From Mycobacterium sp. OAS707 (lineage in GTDB: Bacteria; Actinomycetota; Actinomycetes; Mycobacteriales; Mycobacteriaceae), in NCBI RefSeq assembly GCF_014873705.1, contig NZ_JADBDS010000004.1, forward strand, positions 1-64,000: a stretch of 64,000 nucleotides of DNA, written 5' to 3'. Of this stretch, positions 16,530 to 26,053 are shown in pieces. The position numbers and the translations under genes are program-made. The notes beneath the pieces were generated by a model. It did no database searches. It was not told the origin of the DNA and worked only from the letters and a program-made list of their open reading frames with translations. The number at the start of each line of letters is the position of its first letter. Within the stretch, counting starts at the first letter, position 1.

Positions 16530-18050
16530 CTACCCCAAGGCGTGGCTGTTTGGGTTGAGCCCGAACACCGGTACAGCCGCTGACTTCCCTTTCAAGGCAT
16601 GCGACCCCCGATTGATGAGTCCTGACGGAGCGGAATCCAAAGCTGCGACGGTCTGCTCCGTCAGGAGTATCGCATCGCCCGTTGTCTTGGTGAGCTGCTC
16701 GACACGCGCGGCGACATTCGTGGTGTCACCAATCAGAGTGAACTCGAGGTGATTTCCCCCGCCGATGGTTCCCGCGATCACCACACCGGTATTGATACCG
16801 ATACCTATCCGGAGTTCCCCACCGAACCGCTCGGCGACCAGACGCTGAATCAGCACAGCGGCGTTCACCGCTGCATCAGCATGATTCACAAGGTCATTGG
16901 GTGCACCGAAGACTGCCAGCGCGCCGTCACCGAGGAACTTGTTCACATGTCCACCCGCGTCGACGACCGCGGGCACCACGATCTCGAACAACGCATTCAG
17001 CCGAGCGACGGTGTCCTCCGCCGTGTTCGCCTCGGCGAACGGAGTGAAGTCGCGCACGTCGACGAACATCACCGTCACCTCGCGACGCTCCCCGGTGAAC
17101 ACATCATCGCCCTGTTCGAGCAGCCGCGCTGCGAGCACCGGGTCGACGTAGGCGCCGAACGCCGCCTGAAGTCGTTGCCGCTCAACCAAACCCGCCTGCA
17201 TCCGGTTGAACGACGCGGCCAGGGCACCGAGATCGTCGTCTTGAACCACCGGCAAGCGCTGGCTGTAAACGCCAGCCGCAACCCGTTTGGTGGCCTCGGC
17301 AAGGTCTTGAATGGGTCGCCAGGACGGCGAGAAGTTCAGACCGACGGTAAACGGCACGGCGTAGGCAAGCGTCATCCCACACCCGATCAGCACCCAGAGC
17401 ACCGGGCCTTCACAGATTCGCTCGAAGACGGCCGCCACCATCGCACCCCCAATGGTGAACGAGAACGCGACCGCCAGCACAGACACGTTCGACCACGCCC
17501 CGAAGCTCGGGTGAGAGCGAGGCAGGGAATCACCGATTCCTGTGTCACCAACGAGGGCCACCCTTGCCGGGCGCATCATGCCTTCCACGAGGCTGTGCAC
17601 ACTGATCAGCCACAGGACAGCTCCGATCGCAAGGCCCAAAACCGCGTATTGGACGAGGCGCGACCCGCTTGCCCCGGCGATCTCACCGACCACTACCAAC
17701 AACAAAGCGCACCAGACAGCACCAACGATGACCCACCGAACAGGCGCGCGCCGAGCGTAGGCGTAGGTGGCCTCCAGCGCTTCCTCGCGATCGACCTCGT
17801 GGCCGGCTGCCCACCGCTCCACAAAGCGGCTCCATCCCAAACCGGGAAGAAATATCAGGTACACCGCCACCAGGTCGGCTACACCAGTGATCGCCACCGC
17901 CTCGACGTAGTGACCGGACTGTTCGTAAGCGACGACGACCAGCGCCGGAAGAAGGTAGATCAGCAGCAGTAGAGGAGTGGAGATCGCATAGATCGCCCAC
18001 AAATACCGCGGCCCATACCGATCCCACGCCCATTGCCATATGCGATCCAT
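16530..18050 (-). CDS. Membrane-anchored class III adenylate cyclase with HAMP domain
   Basis: 506 residues. Six membrane helices (about 18-42, 50-70, 100-122, 130-155, 190-215, 220-245), a HAMP linker (about 248-300, R-P-I-Q-D-L-A-E-A-T-K-R-V-A-A-G), then a cyclase catalytic domain (about 320-500). The domain keeps the metal aspartates (V-D-V-R-D-F and L-G-D-G), a lysine in N-K-F-L-G-D-G consistent with ATP specificity, and T-N-V-A-A-R with the transition-state Asn/Arg. It resembles the mycobacterial Rv1318c-Rv1320c/Rv3645 group. A TAATCT -10 lies 6 nt before the ATG (18057-18062), suggesting a leaderless mRNA. Confidence 0.9.
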   Translation of the reverse strand: MDRIWQWAWDRYGPRYLWAIYAISTPLLLLIYLLPALVVVAYEQSGHYVEAVAITGVADLVAVYLIFLPGLGWSRFVERWAAGHEVDREEALEATYAYARRAPVRWVIVGAVWCALLLVVVGEIAGASGSRLVQYAVLGLAIGAVLWLISVHSLVEGMMRPARVALVGDTGIGDSLPRSHPSFGAWSNVSVLAVAFSFTIGGAMVAAVFERICEGPVLWVLIGCGMTLAYAVPFTVGLNFSPSWRPIQDLAEATKRVAAGVYSQRLPVVQDDDLGALAASFNRMQAGLVERQRLQAAFGAYVDPVLAARLLEQGDDVFTGERREVTVMFVDVRDFTPFAEANTAEDTVARLNALFEIVVPAVVDAGGHVNKFLGDGALAVFGAPNDLVNHADAAVNAAVLIQRLVAERFGGELRIGIGINTGVVIAGTIGGGNHLEFTLIGDTTNVAARVEQLTKTTGDAILLTEQTVAALDSAPSGLINRGSHALKGKSAAVPVFGLNPNSHALG

Positions 18051-18090
18051 GTCGGGAGATTAGGCATCCTTCGCGCTCGGCTCATAGCGA

Positions 18091-20766
18091 TTAGGAGACA
18101 GCGTTGAGTTCCGCCCGGACCTGGTCGATCTGGTCGTAGGCGTACGCGACCATCTCAGCGATGGTCATGGCCCTCCCCGTTTGTGCTAGCGATTCGTACT
18201 CTTCCTCACCGAGGACGTCACGCAGGTAAGTGATCGCAGCCATCGTTTCGGGATGCCATGCGGCGATAAGGGAATTGAACGCGATACCTCCGATGGTCGC
18301 CGCCACCTCGTGACGTTCGAACCGGTCGAACAGACCCGCGAGCACGGCCAGGGCGTCCCAGACTTGGATGGTGTTGCCGGAGTCATGGTGATTGCGTATC
18401 ACCAGAACCAAGTACTCGAGCGCGGCTAATGCGTCACCGTGCTCTGCCTCCAGTCGCGCCAGGACCTGTTCTAGGAAGATTTCGTCAAGCCAGTTGCCGC
18501 TGTCTTGGGCGATCCTCAGACCCCGCCGCAGCACGTCGCGGGCCCGATCAGGATCGGCATTATGGAAAGTGAACCCGTAGGCAAGGTGCGCGTACGCGAG
18601 CACATACGGGTTGTGGGTGGCCTCGGCGGCCTCGATCAGCCCCGTCGCGACACTGATTGCCTCGTCGGGACAACCGGCGATCACCAATGCTTGGGCGAGG
18701 GCTCCCCGCGTGAGGGTGTGGGTGTCTCGACCGCGTGCTAGTTGAGCGCGTGCCCATTCAACCGAGCGTTCGGGTTGGCCGAGCGCCAGATACGCTGTGC
18801 CAAGCCAACCTTCGATTCCGAATGGCACCTCGGCGCGGCTATCGTTGACCACCGGCTGTCCCGCATCGATATACCGGACAGCTTCCTCGAGCCGTCCGGT
18901 CAGCCAACACTGCGCCGCCATCACATACAGGGCCGCGAGACGGGGATGCTCGACGGCGGAGGCGGTTTCGATCAACTCTTCTGCCCATGCGATCGGCTCA
19001 TAGGTCAACACCCCGAAGCCGAGCATTGAGGTGAACGTCGCAATGGTGGCAGCGACGTCGAGGTCGCCCCGATCGGCCGCCCAGCGAAAGGCTGTGCGCA
19101 GATTGGCCAGTTCTGCTGAAAACCAGTCGTAGGCTTCGCGCTGCTGGGGGCCATCCCAAAGTCCCAAGATGTCAGCTTCTTTTCCTGCGAAGTGGTGGGC
19201 ATGGACAGCCCGAACATCATCCGCCGCACCGGATGCCGCAAGCTGCTCCTCTGCGAACTGCCGGATGGTCTCCAACATCGAAAACCTCGTCCGCCCCGAT
19301 GATCGCTTGGCCACGAGCAGCGATTTGCGCACCAAGGCATCGAGCGAATCCAGCACACGGTATTCGTCGCCATCCCCGTATCCAGCCACAGCACAAGCAC
19401 TTTCAAGATCGAAGCCACCGGCGAACACCGAGCACCGATTGAGCAGCGACTTCTCAGTCTCATCAAGAAGCTCATAGGACCAGGCCACGGCATGGCGCAG
19501 CGTTTGGTGGCGTTCCAGTCCACGCCGCGACCCGACGAGCAGCCGGAAGCGGTCGTCAAGCCGGTCGCGCATTTCACTAGCGGTCATCGACGACATTCGC
19601 GACGCTGCCAGCTCGATAGCCAAGGGAATACCGTCGAGGCGTTGACAAACCTCTGTCACTGCGGCGGCTTCATCTTCATCGGTCATCGAAAACTCAGACG
19701 TGATGCCTTGCGCGCGTTCAACAAAGAGGCGCACCGCGGCCGCGTCGGTACCCGTTGCCGAGTCCAGCGAACGGACCAAACGCACTTGCTCCACGCCGAT
19801 CCCAAGTACTTCTCGACTCGTGGCCACCAACCTCACTGTCTCGGACTCCGCGAGGATGGCCTCAATCAGATCGGCCGCAGCGTCTCGAACGTGCTCGCAG
19901 TTGTCGAGCACCAACAGCCGCAGCCTGCCCTCCAGCGCGGCGGCCACACTGTCCGCCAAACTCTTGCCCGGCTGTTGGGTGATGCCCAAGGCAGTGGCCA
20001 CGGCGTCGGGAACCGAGGCCGGATCAGTAACCGCTGCAAGTTCGAAAAGCCAAACGCCATCGGGGAACTCGTCGGCCAATTGAGCGGCGACTTCCAATGC
20101 GAGGCGGGTCTTGCCGACGCCGCCCACCCCGGTCAGCGTCACCAGCCGATGAGACCGCACCGCGGTCTTGATCTCTGCGATGTCGCGGTCGCGCCCGATC
20201 AAGCTGGTGGTGGCTGGCCGCAAGTTTCCCGGCGTTTTTTCCAGGGCCCGCAATGGCGGGAACTCCGTGCCGAGTCCCTCGGCCAGCACTTGAAACACCC
20301 CGAGCGGTATCGGCACGTCCCGCAGCCGTCGCGGCCCAAGATCGAGAAGATCGACTCCGCTCAATAACCCTGCCGTCGAATCAGTAACCAGAATCTGGCC
20401 GCCGTGCCCTGCGGCCATCACTCTTGCGGCCCGGTTGAGAACCGTGCCGAAGTAGTCACCGTCGCGAAGCTCGGCCTCTCCGGTTGCGATACCCATTCGC
20501 ACCGGCAACGAGAGGGCAAGTTGTGCGGCAATGGCTGCGTCGACCGCGGATCTGGGCGACGCAAAGGCCGCCGCCACACCGTCTCCGCTGTGGCTGAACA
20601 AAAACCCGTCGTGTGTTTCGATCGCGGTGCGCAGCACCTGGTCGTGCGCGAGTAGGGCAGCCCGCATGGAATCGGCGTCGGATTCCCACCGACGAGTGGA
20701 CCCCTCCACGTCGGTGAACAGAAAGGTCACTACCCCAGAAGGCGGCACCCCCGCGGCCACTCGCAC
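18091..20766 (-). CDS. Cyclase-domain / NB-ARC ATPase / TPR-like signalling protein (paralogue 1)
   Basis: 891 residues. Residues about 10-160 are a class III cyclase domain (F-L-F-T-D19-V-E-G-S, S-G-D62-G, N111-R-A-A-R115). Residues about 185-480 are a STAND NB-ARC ATPase with Walker A G213-V-G-G-V-G-K-T220 and L-V-L-D-N-C-E-H. The remaining ~400 residues are helical TPR-like repeats. The adenine-selecting lysine position before the G-D-G is not Lys (F-L-F-S-H-S), so nucleotide specificity or activity is uncertain. No C-terminal LuxR helix-turn-helix is present, unlike some relatives. Near-full-length paralogue at 52356-55007. GTG start at 20766 is the most upstream; GTG 20760 is also possible. 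Confidence 0.9.
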   Translation of the reverse strand: MRVAAGVPPSGVVTFLFTDVEGSTRRWESDADSMRAALLAHDQVLRTAIETHDGFLFSHSGDGVAAAFASPRSAVDAAIAAQLALSLPVRMGIATGEAELRDGDYFGTVLNRAARVMAAGHGGQILVTDSTAGLLSGVDLLDLGPRRLRDVPIPLGVFQVLAEGLGTEFPPLRALEKTPGNLRPATTSLIGRDRDIAEIKTAVRSHRLVTLTGVGGVGKTRLALEVAAQLADEFPDGVWLFELAAVTDPASVPDAVATALGITQQPGKSLADSVAAALEGRLRLLVLDNCEHVRDAAADLIEAILAESETVRLVATSREVLGIGVEQVRLVRSLDSATGTDAAAVRLFVERAQGITSEFSMTDEDEAAAVTEVCQRLDGIPLAIELAASRMSSMTASEMRDRLDDRFRLLVGSRRGLERHQTLRHAVAWSYELLDETEKSLLNRCSVFAGGFDLESACAVAGYGDGDEYRVLDSLDALVRKSLLVAKRSSGRTRFSMLETIRQFAEEQLAASGAADDVRAVHAHHFAGKEADILGLWDGPQQREAYDWFSAELANLRTAFRWAADRGDLDVAATIATFTSMLGFGVLTYEPIAWAEELIETASAVEHPRLAALYVMAAQCWLTGRLEEAVRYIDAGQPVVNDSRAEVPFGIEGWLGTAYLALGQPERSVEWARAQLARGRDTHTLTRGALAQALVIAGCPDEAISVATGLIEAAEATHNPYVLAYAHLAYGFTFHNADPDRARDVLRRGLRIAQDSGNWLDEIFLEQVLARLEAEHGDALAALEYLVLVIRNHHDSGNTIQVWDALAVLAGLFDRFERHEVAATIGGIAFNSLIAAWHPETMAAITYLRDVLGEEEYESLAQTGRAMTIAEMVAYAYDQIDQVRAELNAVS

Positions 20767-20883
20767 AGGATGTCACACGAAACCCTGCTCAACGCAGCTA
20801 TCGCGATGGACTCGCGTAAGGCGGTAGCGCGCTGCACCGTGACCTACGATTGCGGGCGGCGAACTTGACCCGGGGGGCTGGCG

Positions 20884-21666
20884 ATGCTCGAAGTGATTGA
20901 CAAGGGATCCGCCACCGATTCACACCCGGTACCACTGCTTTTCGTTCACGGTGCGTGCATCGCGGCTTGGTGCTGGGATGAGCATTTTCTGGACTTCTTC
21001 GCCGCCAGGGGTTACCGGGCCGCAGCACTGAGCCTTCGCGGCCACGGCGCCAGCACTTTGTCCAAGCCACTGAATTCTTGCTCTGTCGCCGACTACGCAG
21101 ACGACGTACGCGCCGTTGCTGCCACATTGGATGCCCCGCCAGTGCTCATCGGCCATTCCCTGGGCTGTTGGGTCGTACTGAAATACCTCACGACGCATGG
21201 CGCCGCCGCAGGAGTCCTCATGGCACCCGGCACACCGCGGGGATTACGACGATGGGCTTTCCGCTCGATTCGCCGTCACCCGTGGAAGTTTCTGCGCGCC
21301 AACACTTTTGGCAGCGCAGTCGACCTATTCAACACGCCGGCCTTGGCCCGCGAATTCTGTTTCTCCCCACACACCCCCGAGTCCGTTGTCACATCCTGTG
21401 CCGCGCGCCTGGAACTGGAGAGCTCAGGTGTCACCCGCGAGCTGATGAACCCACTTCCCGATCCCGACCTGGTGACAGCGCCGATGCTTGTACTCGGAGC
21501 GAAAGAAGACGGGTCGCGGATCGACGGTGACGCGCTCGCCGTGGCGCAGACGTACCAAGCAGACGTCGAGATCTTTCCCGACATGGGCCACGTCATGATG
21601 CTCGAACCCGGGTGGCGGGCGGTCGCGGAGAGAATCGACGGCTGGCTCCAGAACCAAGCCCTCTAG
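20884..21666 (+). CDS. Alpha/beta hydrolase (paralogue B)
   Basis: 260 residues, serine alpha/beta hydrolase: L-F-V-H-G-A, nucleophile G-H-S92-L-G-C, L-V-L-G-A-K-E-D acid region and D-M-G-H-V-M-M histidine. It closely matches the hydrolase at 14349-15161 over most of its length, with the middle cap region diverged, so substrates may differ. ATG follows a GGGGGG stretch in both. A TACGAT -10 candidate lies at 20845-20850 in the 117-bp gap shared with the divergent cyclase gene. Confidence 0.88.
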   Translation: MLEVIDKGSATDSHPVPLLFVHGACIAAWCWDEHFLDFFAARGYRAAALSLRGHGASTLSKPLNSCSVADYADDVRAVAATLDAPPVLIGHSLGCWVVLKYLTTHGAAAGVLMAPGTPRGLRRWAFRSIRRHPWKFLRANTFGSAVDLFNTPALAREFCFSPHTPESVVTSCAARLELESSGVTRELMNPLPDPDLVTAPMLVLGAKEDGSRIDGDALAVAQTYQADVEIFPDMGHVMMLEPGWRAVAERIDGWLQNQAL

Positions 21667-21685
21667 CTGACTCTCGGCGCGACGG

Positions 21686-21889
21686 CTACTGACCGCGGCC
21701 CGTCTCCTTTTGCAACCTGTCGATAGCCTCGGAAGCCTCCGCTTTGGTCAGGTCGTCGGGCACCTCTTGCTTGGCCTCCTGCGCGAGCGTCTGAAGATAG
21801 CTGCGCTGCGGGCCGGTCATCGGCTCATCGCCAGTCACCCAGTCCGAGGTGTCCTTTTCGGGGTTCTGCAACTGTGCATCGTTACTCAT
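21686..21889 (-). CDS. DUF3072 family small protein
   Basis: 67 residues, acidic and probably helical: W-V-T-G-D-E-P-M-T-G-P-Q-R-S-Y-L-x-T-L followed by A-S-E-A-I-D-R-L-Q, the characteristic DUF3072 pattern (T-x-x-Q-x-x-Y-L-x-x-L with a second helix for heterodimer-like packing). Function unknown; common in stress-associated actinobacterial loci. Start ATG at 21889; the longer frame upstream has no homologous character. Convergent with hydrolase B. Confidence 0.8.
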   Translation of the reverse strand: MSNDAQLQNPEKDTSDWVTGDEPMTGPQRSYLQTLAQEAKQEVPDDLTKAEASEAIDRLQKETGRGQ

Positions 21890-21963
21890 GCGCGAGGAGT
21901 ATCCATCGCACGCCTGTTCGAAACCCAGCACCCTGGCCTCGCTTTGACCAGCGGTTTCCGGCC

Positions 21964-22010
21964 TGCAGAAAAATTTCGAAAAAACTTCTGGAAAAAAATG
22001 AGGAGACGGC
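21964..22010. other. AT-rich intergenic patch
   Basis: In the 186-bp gap between the divergent DUF3072 and secreted-protein genes, 21968-22000 is strongly A-rich (runs of five to seven A) and contains the 8-bp palindrome TTTCGAAA at 21974-21981. This is unusual against the high GC background and may be promoter or nucleoid-protein binding sequence. No -10/-35 pair can be assigned with confidence. Confidence 0.35.
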
Positions 22011-22075
22011 TGGGCGTGGCTGCTCCTACCTGTGAACGCGGCACACGAGCCGCGACCAACCAACAGGAGAAACCA

Positions 22076-22408
22076 ATGAACACCATCACCACCGTCCGCA
22101 ACCGCATCACCGCCGCAGCCACCGTCGCCGTCGGCGCCGGCGCCATCGCGATCGGCGCGCTGGCCCTCAGCGCACCGGCCTCCGCGGTCACCAGCATCCA
22201 GCCGACCTGCGTGGAGCACCCCAACCTCTACGCCGACGGCGCCACCCTCGGTGTGTACAGCACGCAGAAGCACGGCTTCGACCGTGACCAGATCTGCAAG
22301 CTCTACGACCCCAGCTCCAAGCTGCTCGGTGTGTACACCACCACGGACTACGGCTACTACAAGATGGCCACCCCGGTCACCCCGCCGCCAGTCCTGTCTG
22401 CCCGCTGA
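22076..22408 (+). CDS. Small secreted protein with Sec signal peptide
   Basis: 110 residues. A basic start, a hydrophobic core (about 12-32) and an A-P-A-S-A cleavage site (about 33-37) form a Sec signal peptide. The mature ~73-residue part has two cysteines (45 and 74) that may form a disulphide, many tyrosines, and two copies of the pattern L-G-V-Y-(S/T)-T about 25 residues apart, suggesting an internal duplication. ATG at 22076 has a strong AGGAGA at 22065-22070. No known domain recognised. Confidence 0.82.
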   Translation: MNTITTVRNRITAAATVAVGAGAIAIGALALSAPASAVTSIQPTCVEHPNLYADGATLGVYSTQKHGFDRDQICKLYDPSSKLLGVYTTTDYGYYKMATPVTPPPVLSAR

Positions 22409-22525
22409 TACGCCGACTGAGCCGGCCGGACGTCGTCCGGTCGGCCTCAAGTCGTTGCATGATCTTGTACAACCAGCAAAGATGACCTGCACGGGTCCGG
22501 CTTCCGGATCGCAGGGGGAGACATC

Positions 22526-23941
22526 ATGACGGCTTCCACGTCCGTCCCGCCGTCGGAGTACGACGACGCCGACCTCGCTCGCGCAGCGGCAACAGGCGAC
22601 CGCACCGCCCTGGGCGCGATATACGACCGCTACGCCGACCGACTACATGACTTCTGTGTGGGCATGCTGCGTGATCGTGAAGCAGCGGCGGACTGCGTCC
22701 AAGACGTGTTCGTCACCGCCGCAACGAAACTCGCTCAACTTCGGGAGGCCGACCGGCTTCGACCTTGGTTGTATGCGATCGCCCGCTCGGAGTGCCTCGC
22801 AAAAATCCGGGACCGCAAACGCGAACAACCGACCGAGGACATACCCGAAATGCACAGCCTCGATGAAAGCCCCGACACCATCGTCGCCCGCGCGGACCTC
22901 GTCGAGCTCATCCGCGACGTCAGCTGCGGACTCAGCGACCGCGACCGCGTCGTACTGGAACTCTCTTACCGACAAGGATTGACCGGGCCAGAGCTCGCCG
23001 ACGCCCTGGGCGTCACCGGCAGAAACGCCTACAACCTTGTCGAGAGGCTCCGCGACACCGTAGGACGTTCCCTTGGCGCGCTGCTCATGTGCCGACGCGC
23101 GAAGGGCAACCCCGCAGCGTGCCCCGAATTGGCCGACATGCTCGCCGACTGGGATGGCGAGTTCACGGTGCTGACCCGCAAACGCGTCGCCCGCCACATC
23201 GACGACTGCGTCACGTGCGAGGGCCAGCGCGGCAAGATGGTCAACCCGGCCGCGCTGCTGGCCACGACACCGGTCGTTGCCCCAGCACCCGCATGGCTGC
23301 GTGAGCGCACGCTCGACCAAGCCATTCAGGCACTTCCTCCGACCACTCCCACTATCGGCCAGTCATGGTGGCCACCAAGTGATTTCGATTTCAAAGACGT
23401 CGCCGAGTCGCCGGCTGACAAACCACGAGCCGGCGGTCGCCGCGGGCGGGCCAGTCTTGGTGCGGTCCTGCTGCTGCTCGCCGCGGGCGGCGCGATTCTG
23501 CTCGCCGCACCGCCGCGCGACGTCGCCCCTGTCGATATGCCCACCAGTGATGTGTCGGATAGTTCGACGCTCACCACGGGATCGCCGACGACGGGCATTG
23601 CCAGTCGAACCGCGCCGAGCACCCCCATGCCGCTACCGCCGGCCGTCACGTCGAGGACGATCGATCCGACGTCGACGCCCGCCGGGGCTCCGCGCATTCA
23701 AAGCGACCCGACCACCACTCGCCCGCAGCCACCCGAGAGTCCGCCCGAAACCTCAACCAAAGTGACCAAACCCAGCGTCACTCACACCACGCCGCCGAAA
23801 CCCTCACGCGTGGTGACCCAGCCATCCAACACTGCGCCGACGAACACTGCGACGAAGGTGAAGCCTTCGGTGCCAAAGGTTCAGCCGCCTGCCAAGTCGC
23901 CGACCGGCGGCGGTACCGGTGGCTCCGGACAAATCGGGTGA
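22526..23941 (+). CDS. ECF sigma factor fused to zinc-binding anti-sigma-like, membrane and P/T-rich segments
   Basis: 471 residues. Sigma region 2 at about 20-90 (D-R-Y-A-D-R-L-H-D-F with D-C-V-Q-D-V-F) and region 4 at about 132-185 (helix-turn-helix G-L-T-G-P-E-L-A-D-A-L-G-V). Then Cys199 and H224-x3-C228-x2-C231, resembling the zinc-associated anti-sigma (ZAS) fold; a single membrane helix at 310-328; and an extracytoplasmic tail of about 140 residues rich in Pro and Thr. Sigma and anti-sigma-like parts in one chain suggest membrane tethering with release by a signal or proteolysis. ATG at 22526 follows GGGGGAG. Confidence 0.88.
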   Translation: MTASTSVPPSEYDDADLARAAATGDRTALGAIYDRYADRLHDFCVGMLRDREAAADCVQDVFVTAATKLAQLREADRLRPWLYAIARSECLAKIRDRKREQPTEDIPEMHSLDESPDTIVARADLVELIRDVSCGLSDRDRVVLELSYRQGLTGPELADALGVTGRNAYNLVERLRDTVGRSLGALLMCRRAKGNPAACPELADMLADWDGEFTVLTRKRVARHIDDCVTCEGQRGKMVNPAALLATTPVVAPAPAWLRERTLDQAIQALPPTTPTIGQSWWPPSDFDFKDVAESPADKPRAGGRRGRASLGAVLLLLAAGGAILLAAPPRDVAPVDMPTSDVSDSSTLTTGSPTTGIASRTAPSTPMPLPPAVTSRTIDPTSTPAGAPRIQSDPTTTRPQPPESPPETSTKVTKPSVTHTTPPKPSRVVTQPSNTAPTNTATKVKPSVPKVQPPAKSPTGGGTGGSGQIG

Positions 23942-23946
23942 CCGGC

Positions 23947-24567
23947 TTATTCAGCGGACTCCAGGATCGGCACCACGATCTCGTTCCGACGGCGAAACGG
24001 CAGGGTCCACGGCGGGTCGTATAACCACGTCGCCGGCTGCCCCGCCGCCTCGAAGCCATAGGCCTGCAGTTCCTCCCGCAATTCGGCGGTGCGCTCAGCG
24101 ACCGCGGCCGCGCTCGCAACGCCGTTGAACCGCAGCGCCGCAACCGATTCCGCGGGCACAGGCACCAGCCGGACCCGATCGTCGTCGGGCACCGGCAGCG
24201 ACTCCATCGTGAAGTCCGCAGGCATATAGAACCGGATAACCCAGCCCGATGACGACGACGTACTGCTCACCGGTGCCGTCATCGCGATCTGTTGACCGAC
24301 CGGAGCCGTCATGTCGATGTGAATACGGTCCCGGTTGCGTCCGAAGATGTAGCCGGCCAGCCGGCGGAAGCCTTCACTGCGCGCCGATACCTCGTCACCG
24401 CCCACGACCGTTTCTGCGGCGATCCGCGGACCGTACCGGCGGATCTGCACCTGCTTGGTCAACTGCTCTGAGCTGTGCGCCGGCTCCTCGACGGTACGGA
24501 TGCCCACTACTGACACCGCCGACTCAGCGGCCTGAACAAGCGGTTTCGTCAATCTGTCTATCATCAT
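23947..24567 (-). CDS. SOUL/HBP family haem-binding protein
   Basis: 206 residues. The SOUL signature appears as Y-G-P-R, F-R-R-L-A-G-Y-I-F-G-x-N and D-M-T-A-P-V ... I-A-M-T-A-P-V, with the closing W-T-L-P-F-R-R-N-E-I motif. SOUL proteins bind tetrapyrroles; mycobacterial members are thought to be involved in haem or porphyrin handling. Start ATG 24567 (AAGGATCA just upstream; ATG 24564 also possible) lies inside the end of the upstream exporter gene, a 44-bp overlap that implies translational coupling. Confidence 0.88.
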   Translation of the reverse strand: MMIDRLTKPLVQAAESAVSVVGIRTVEEPAHSSEQLTKQVQIRRYGPRIAAETVVGGDEVSARSEGFRRLAGYIFGRNRDRIHIDMTAPVGQQIAMTAPVSSTSSSSGWVIRFYMPADFTMESLPVPDDDRVRLVPVPAESVAALRFNGVASAAAVAERTAELREELQAYGFEAAGQPATWLYDPPWTLPFRRRNEIVVPILESAE

Positions 24568-26053
24568 TGATCCTTTCCGATCTGGCAGGCGTGCGCCACG
24601 CGACCCACGCCGCAGCGCCACCCGCCGCTATCGCAAGCACAAAGGCGGCGCTGTGGGTGGCGGTCAGAAACGCCTCGAGAGCCGCCTCCTGAATCCGTAC
24701 ACCGTTGGCTCCCAAGGCGTCCGCAATCTGCAGCGCCCCGCCTGGTGATTCGGTAACCGTCGCCCGCAGCGGCTCCGGAAGCAACGGCAGCCGCGATGTG
24801 ACGACGTGCGTGTAGCGCTCCGCAAGCACCGAACCGGCGACGGCGATACCGATCGCGGCGCCGATCTCGCGAGCCGCGTCATTGACCGCGGATCCCAGCC
24901 CCTGCCGCTCGTCTCGCACCGCGCCCATGATCGCCGCGGTAGCCGACGCCGTGCACAACCCGATGCCCGACCCGATGATCAACACCGTCACCGCCAACCG
25001 CACGTATGGTGAATTTGCTTGCAGCAGAGTCATACTCGCGAACCCCACCGCAATCAGGCCGAGGCCGGCGGCCAGTACCGACTGCAGGCCCAGGCGTGGC
25101 GCAAAGCGGAACGACAGCGCCGATAGTGCCACCACCGGCAGCGCGAACGGGGCAAACGCCAGCGCCGCCGTGAGCGCCGAATATCCCAACGTCAATTGGG
25201 CGTACTGCATCGCCAGGTAGAAGAACGCGAACGTCGACGCGAACAGCGCTATCACCGTGGCCACCGCGGCCGAGAATCGTGCATCGGCGAATAATGCGAT
25301 GTCCAGCAATGGCATTGGACGCCTTCGCTCGACGATGACGAACAGCCAACCCAATCCGAGGCCGGCCGCCAACCCTGCGATTGTCAGCGGATGATCCCAG
25401 CCGCGGTGCGGGGCGTCGAGAAGCGCCATCACCACCACCGCGATCGCAGCGGCGATCAGCGCAGAACCCGGCCAGTCGACCGGCGGCGCGTCGGGGTCAC
25501 GCGACCGCGGCACCGAGCGCGCCATCACCGCGACCACGGCCGCCGCCACCCCGAGCGCCCAGCAGATGACACGCCAGTCCGAAAACTGCAGCAGCACAGC
25601 CGAACCCACCATGCCGACCACTCCTGCGCACCCCGCGACGCCGGCCCACAGGCCGACGACCTTGGCGCGCTGGTGGCGCGGCAAGGCCTGCCCCATCAGC
25701 GCCAGCGTCGCAGGCATCACGAACGCCGCGCCCGCGCCGGCCACTACGCGCCACGCCACGATCGCCGCCGGACTGTCGACATACGCCGGAGCCACGGATG
25801 CGAGAGCGAAAACGGTGAGGCCGCCAAGCAGCGCGGCGCGCCGGCCGTAGCGGTCGCCGATCGCACCGGCAGGCAACAGCAGGCACGCCAGCGCTACCGT
25901 GTAGCCGTCCACGATCCACGTCAGCTGTGTCTGGGTGGCCGAGGTGGCGCGGGCGATGTCACCGAGTGCGGTGTTGAACGCCACCATCGAGCCGACCACA
26001 AGGGCCACGCCGGCGCAACCGGCCAGCAGCGTGGCCGCGGACTCGCGTCTCAT
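24524..26053 (-). CDS. EmrB/QacA-type MFS exporter (14 TM)
   Basis: 509 residues, about 14 hydrophobic helices, with the DHA2 features G-D-R-Y-G-R-R between helices 2 and 3 (about 62-70) and W-R-V-V-A-G-A-G-A in helix 4. Drug or metabolite:H+ antiporter; substrate unknown. Its ATG overlaps the stop of the MPTR protein (ATGA, 26050-26053) and its 3' end overlaps the SOUL gene, so it is the middle gene of a three-gene operon. The SOUL partner hints at tetrapyrrole or related efflux, an inference only. Confidence 0.88.
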   Translation of the reverse strand: MRRESAATLLAGCAGVALVVGSMVAFNTALGDIARATSATQTQLTWIVDGYTVALACLLLPAGAIGDRYGRRAALLGGLTVFALASVAPAYVDSPAAIVAWRVVAGAGAAFVMPATLALMGQALPRHQRAKVVGLWAGVAGCAGVVGMVGSAVLLQFSDWRVICWALGVAAAVVAVMARSVPRSRDPDAPPVDWPGSALIAAAIAVVVMALLDAPHRGWDHPLTIAGLAAGLGLGWLFVIVERRRPMPLLDIALFADARFSAAVATVIALFASTFAFFYLAMQYAQLTLGYSALTAALAFAPFALPVVALSALSFRFAPRLGLQSVLAAGLGLIAVGFASMTLLQANSPYVRLAVTVLIIGSGIGLCTASATAAIMGAVRDERQGLGSAVNDAAREIGAAIGIAVAGSVLAERYTHVVTSRLPLLPEPLRATVTESPGGALQIADALGANGVRIQEAALEAFLTATHSAAFVLAIAAGGAAAWVAWRTPARSERINDDRQIDETACSGR

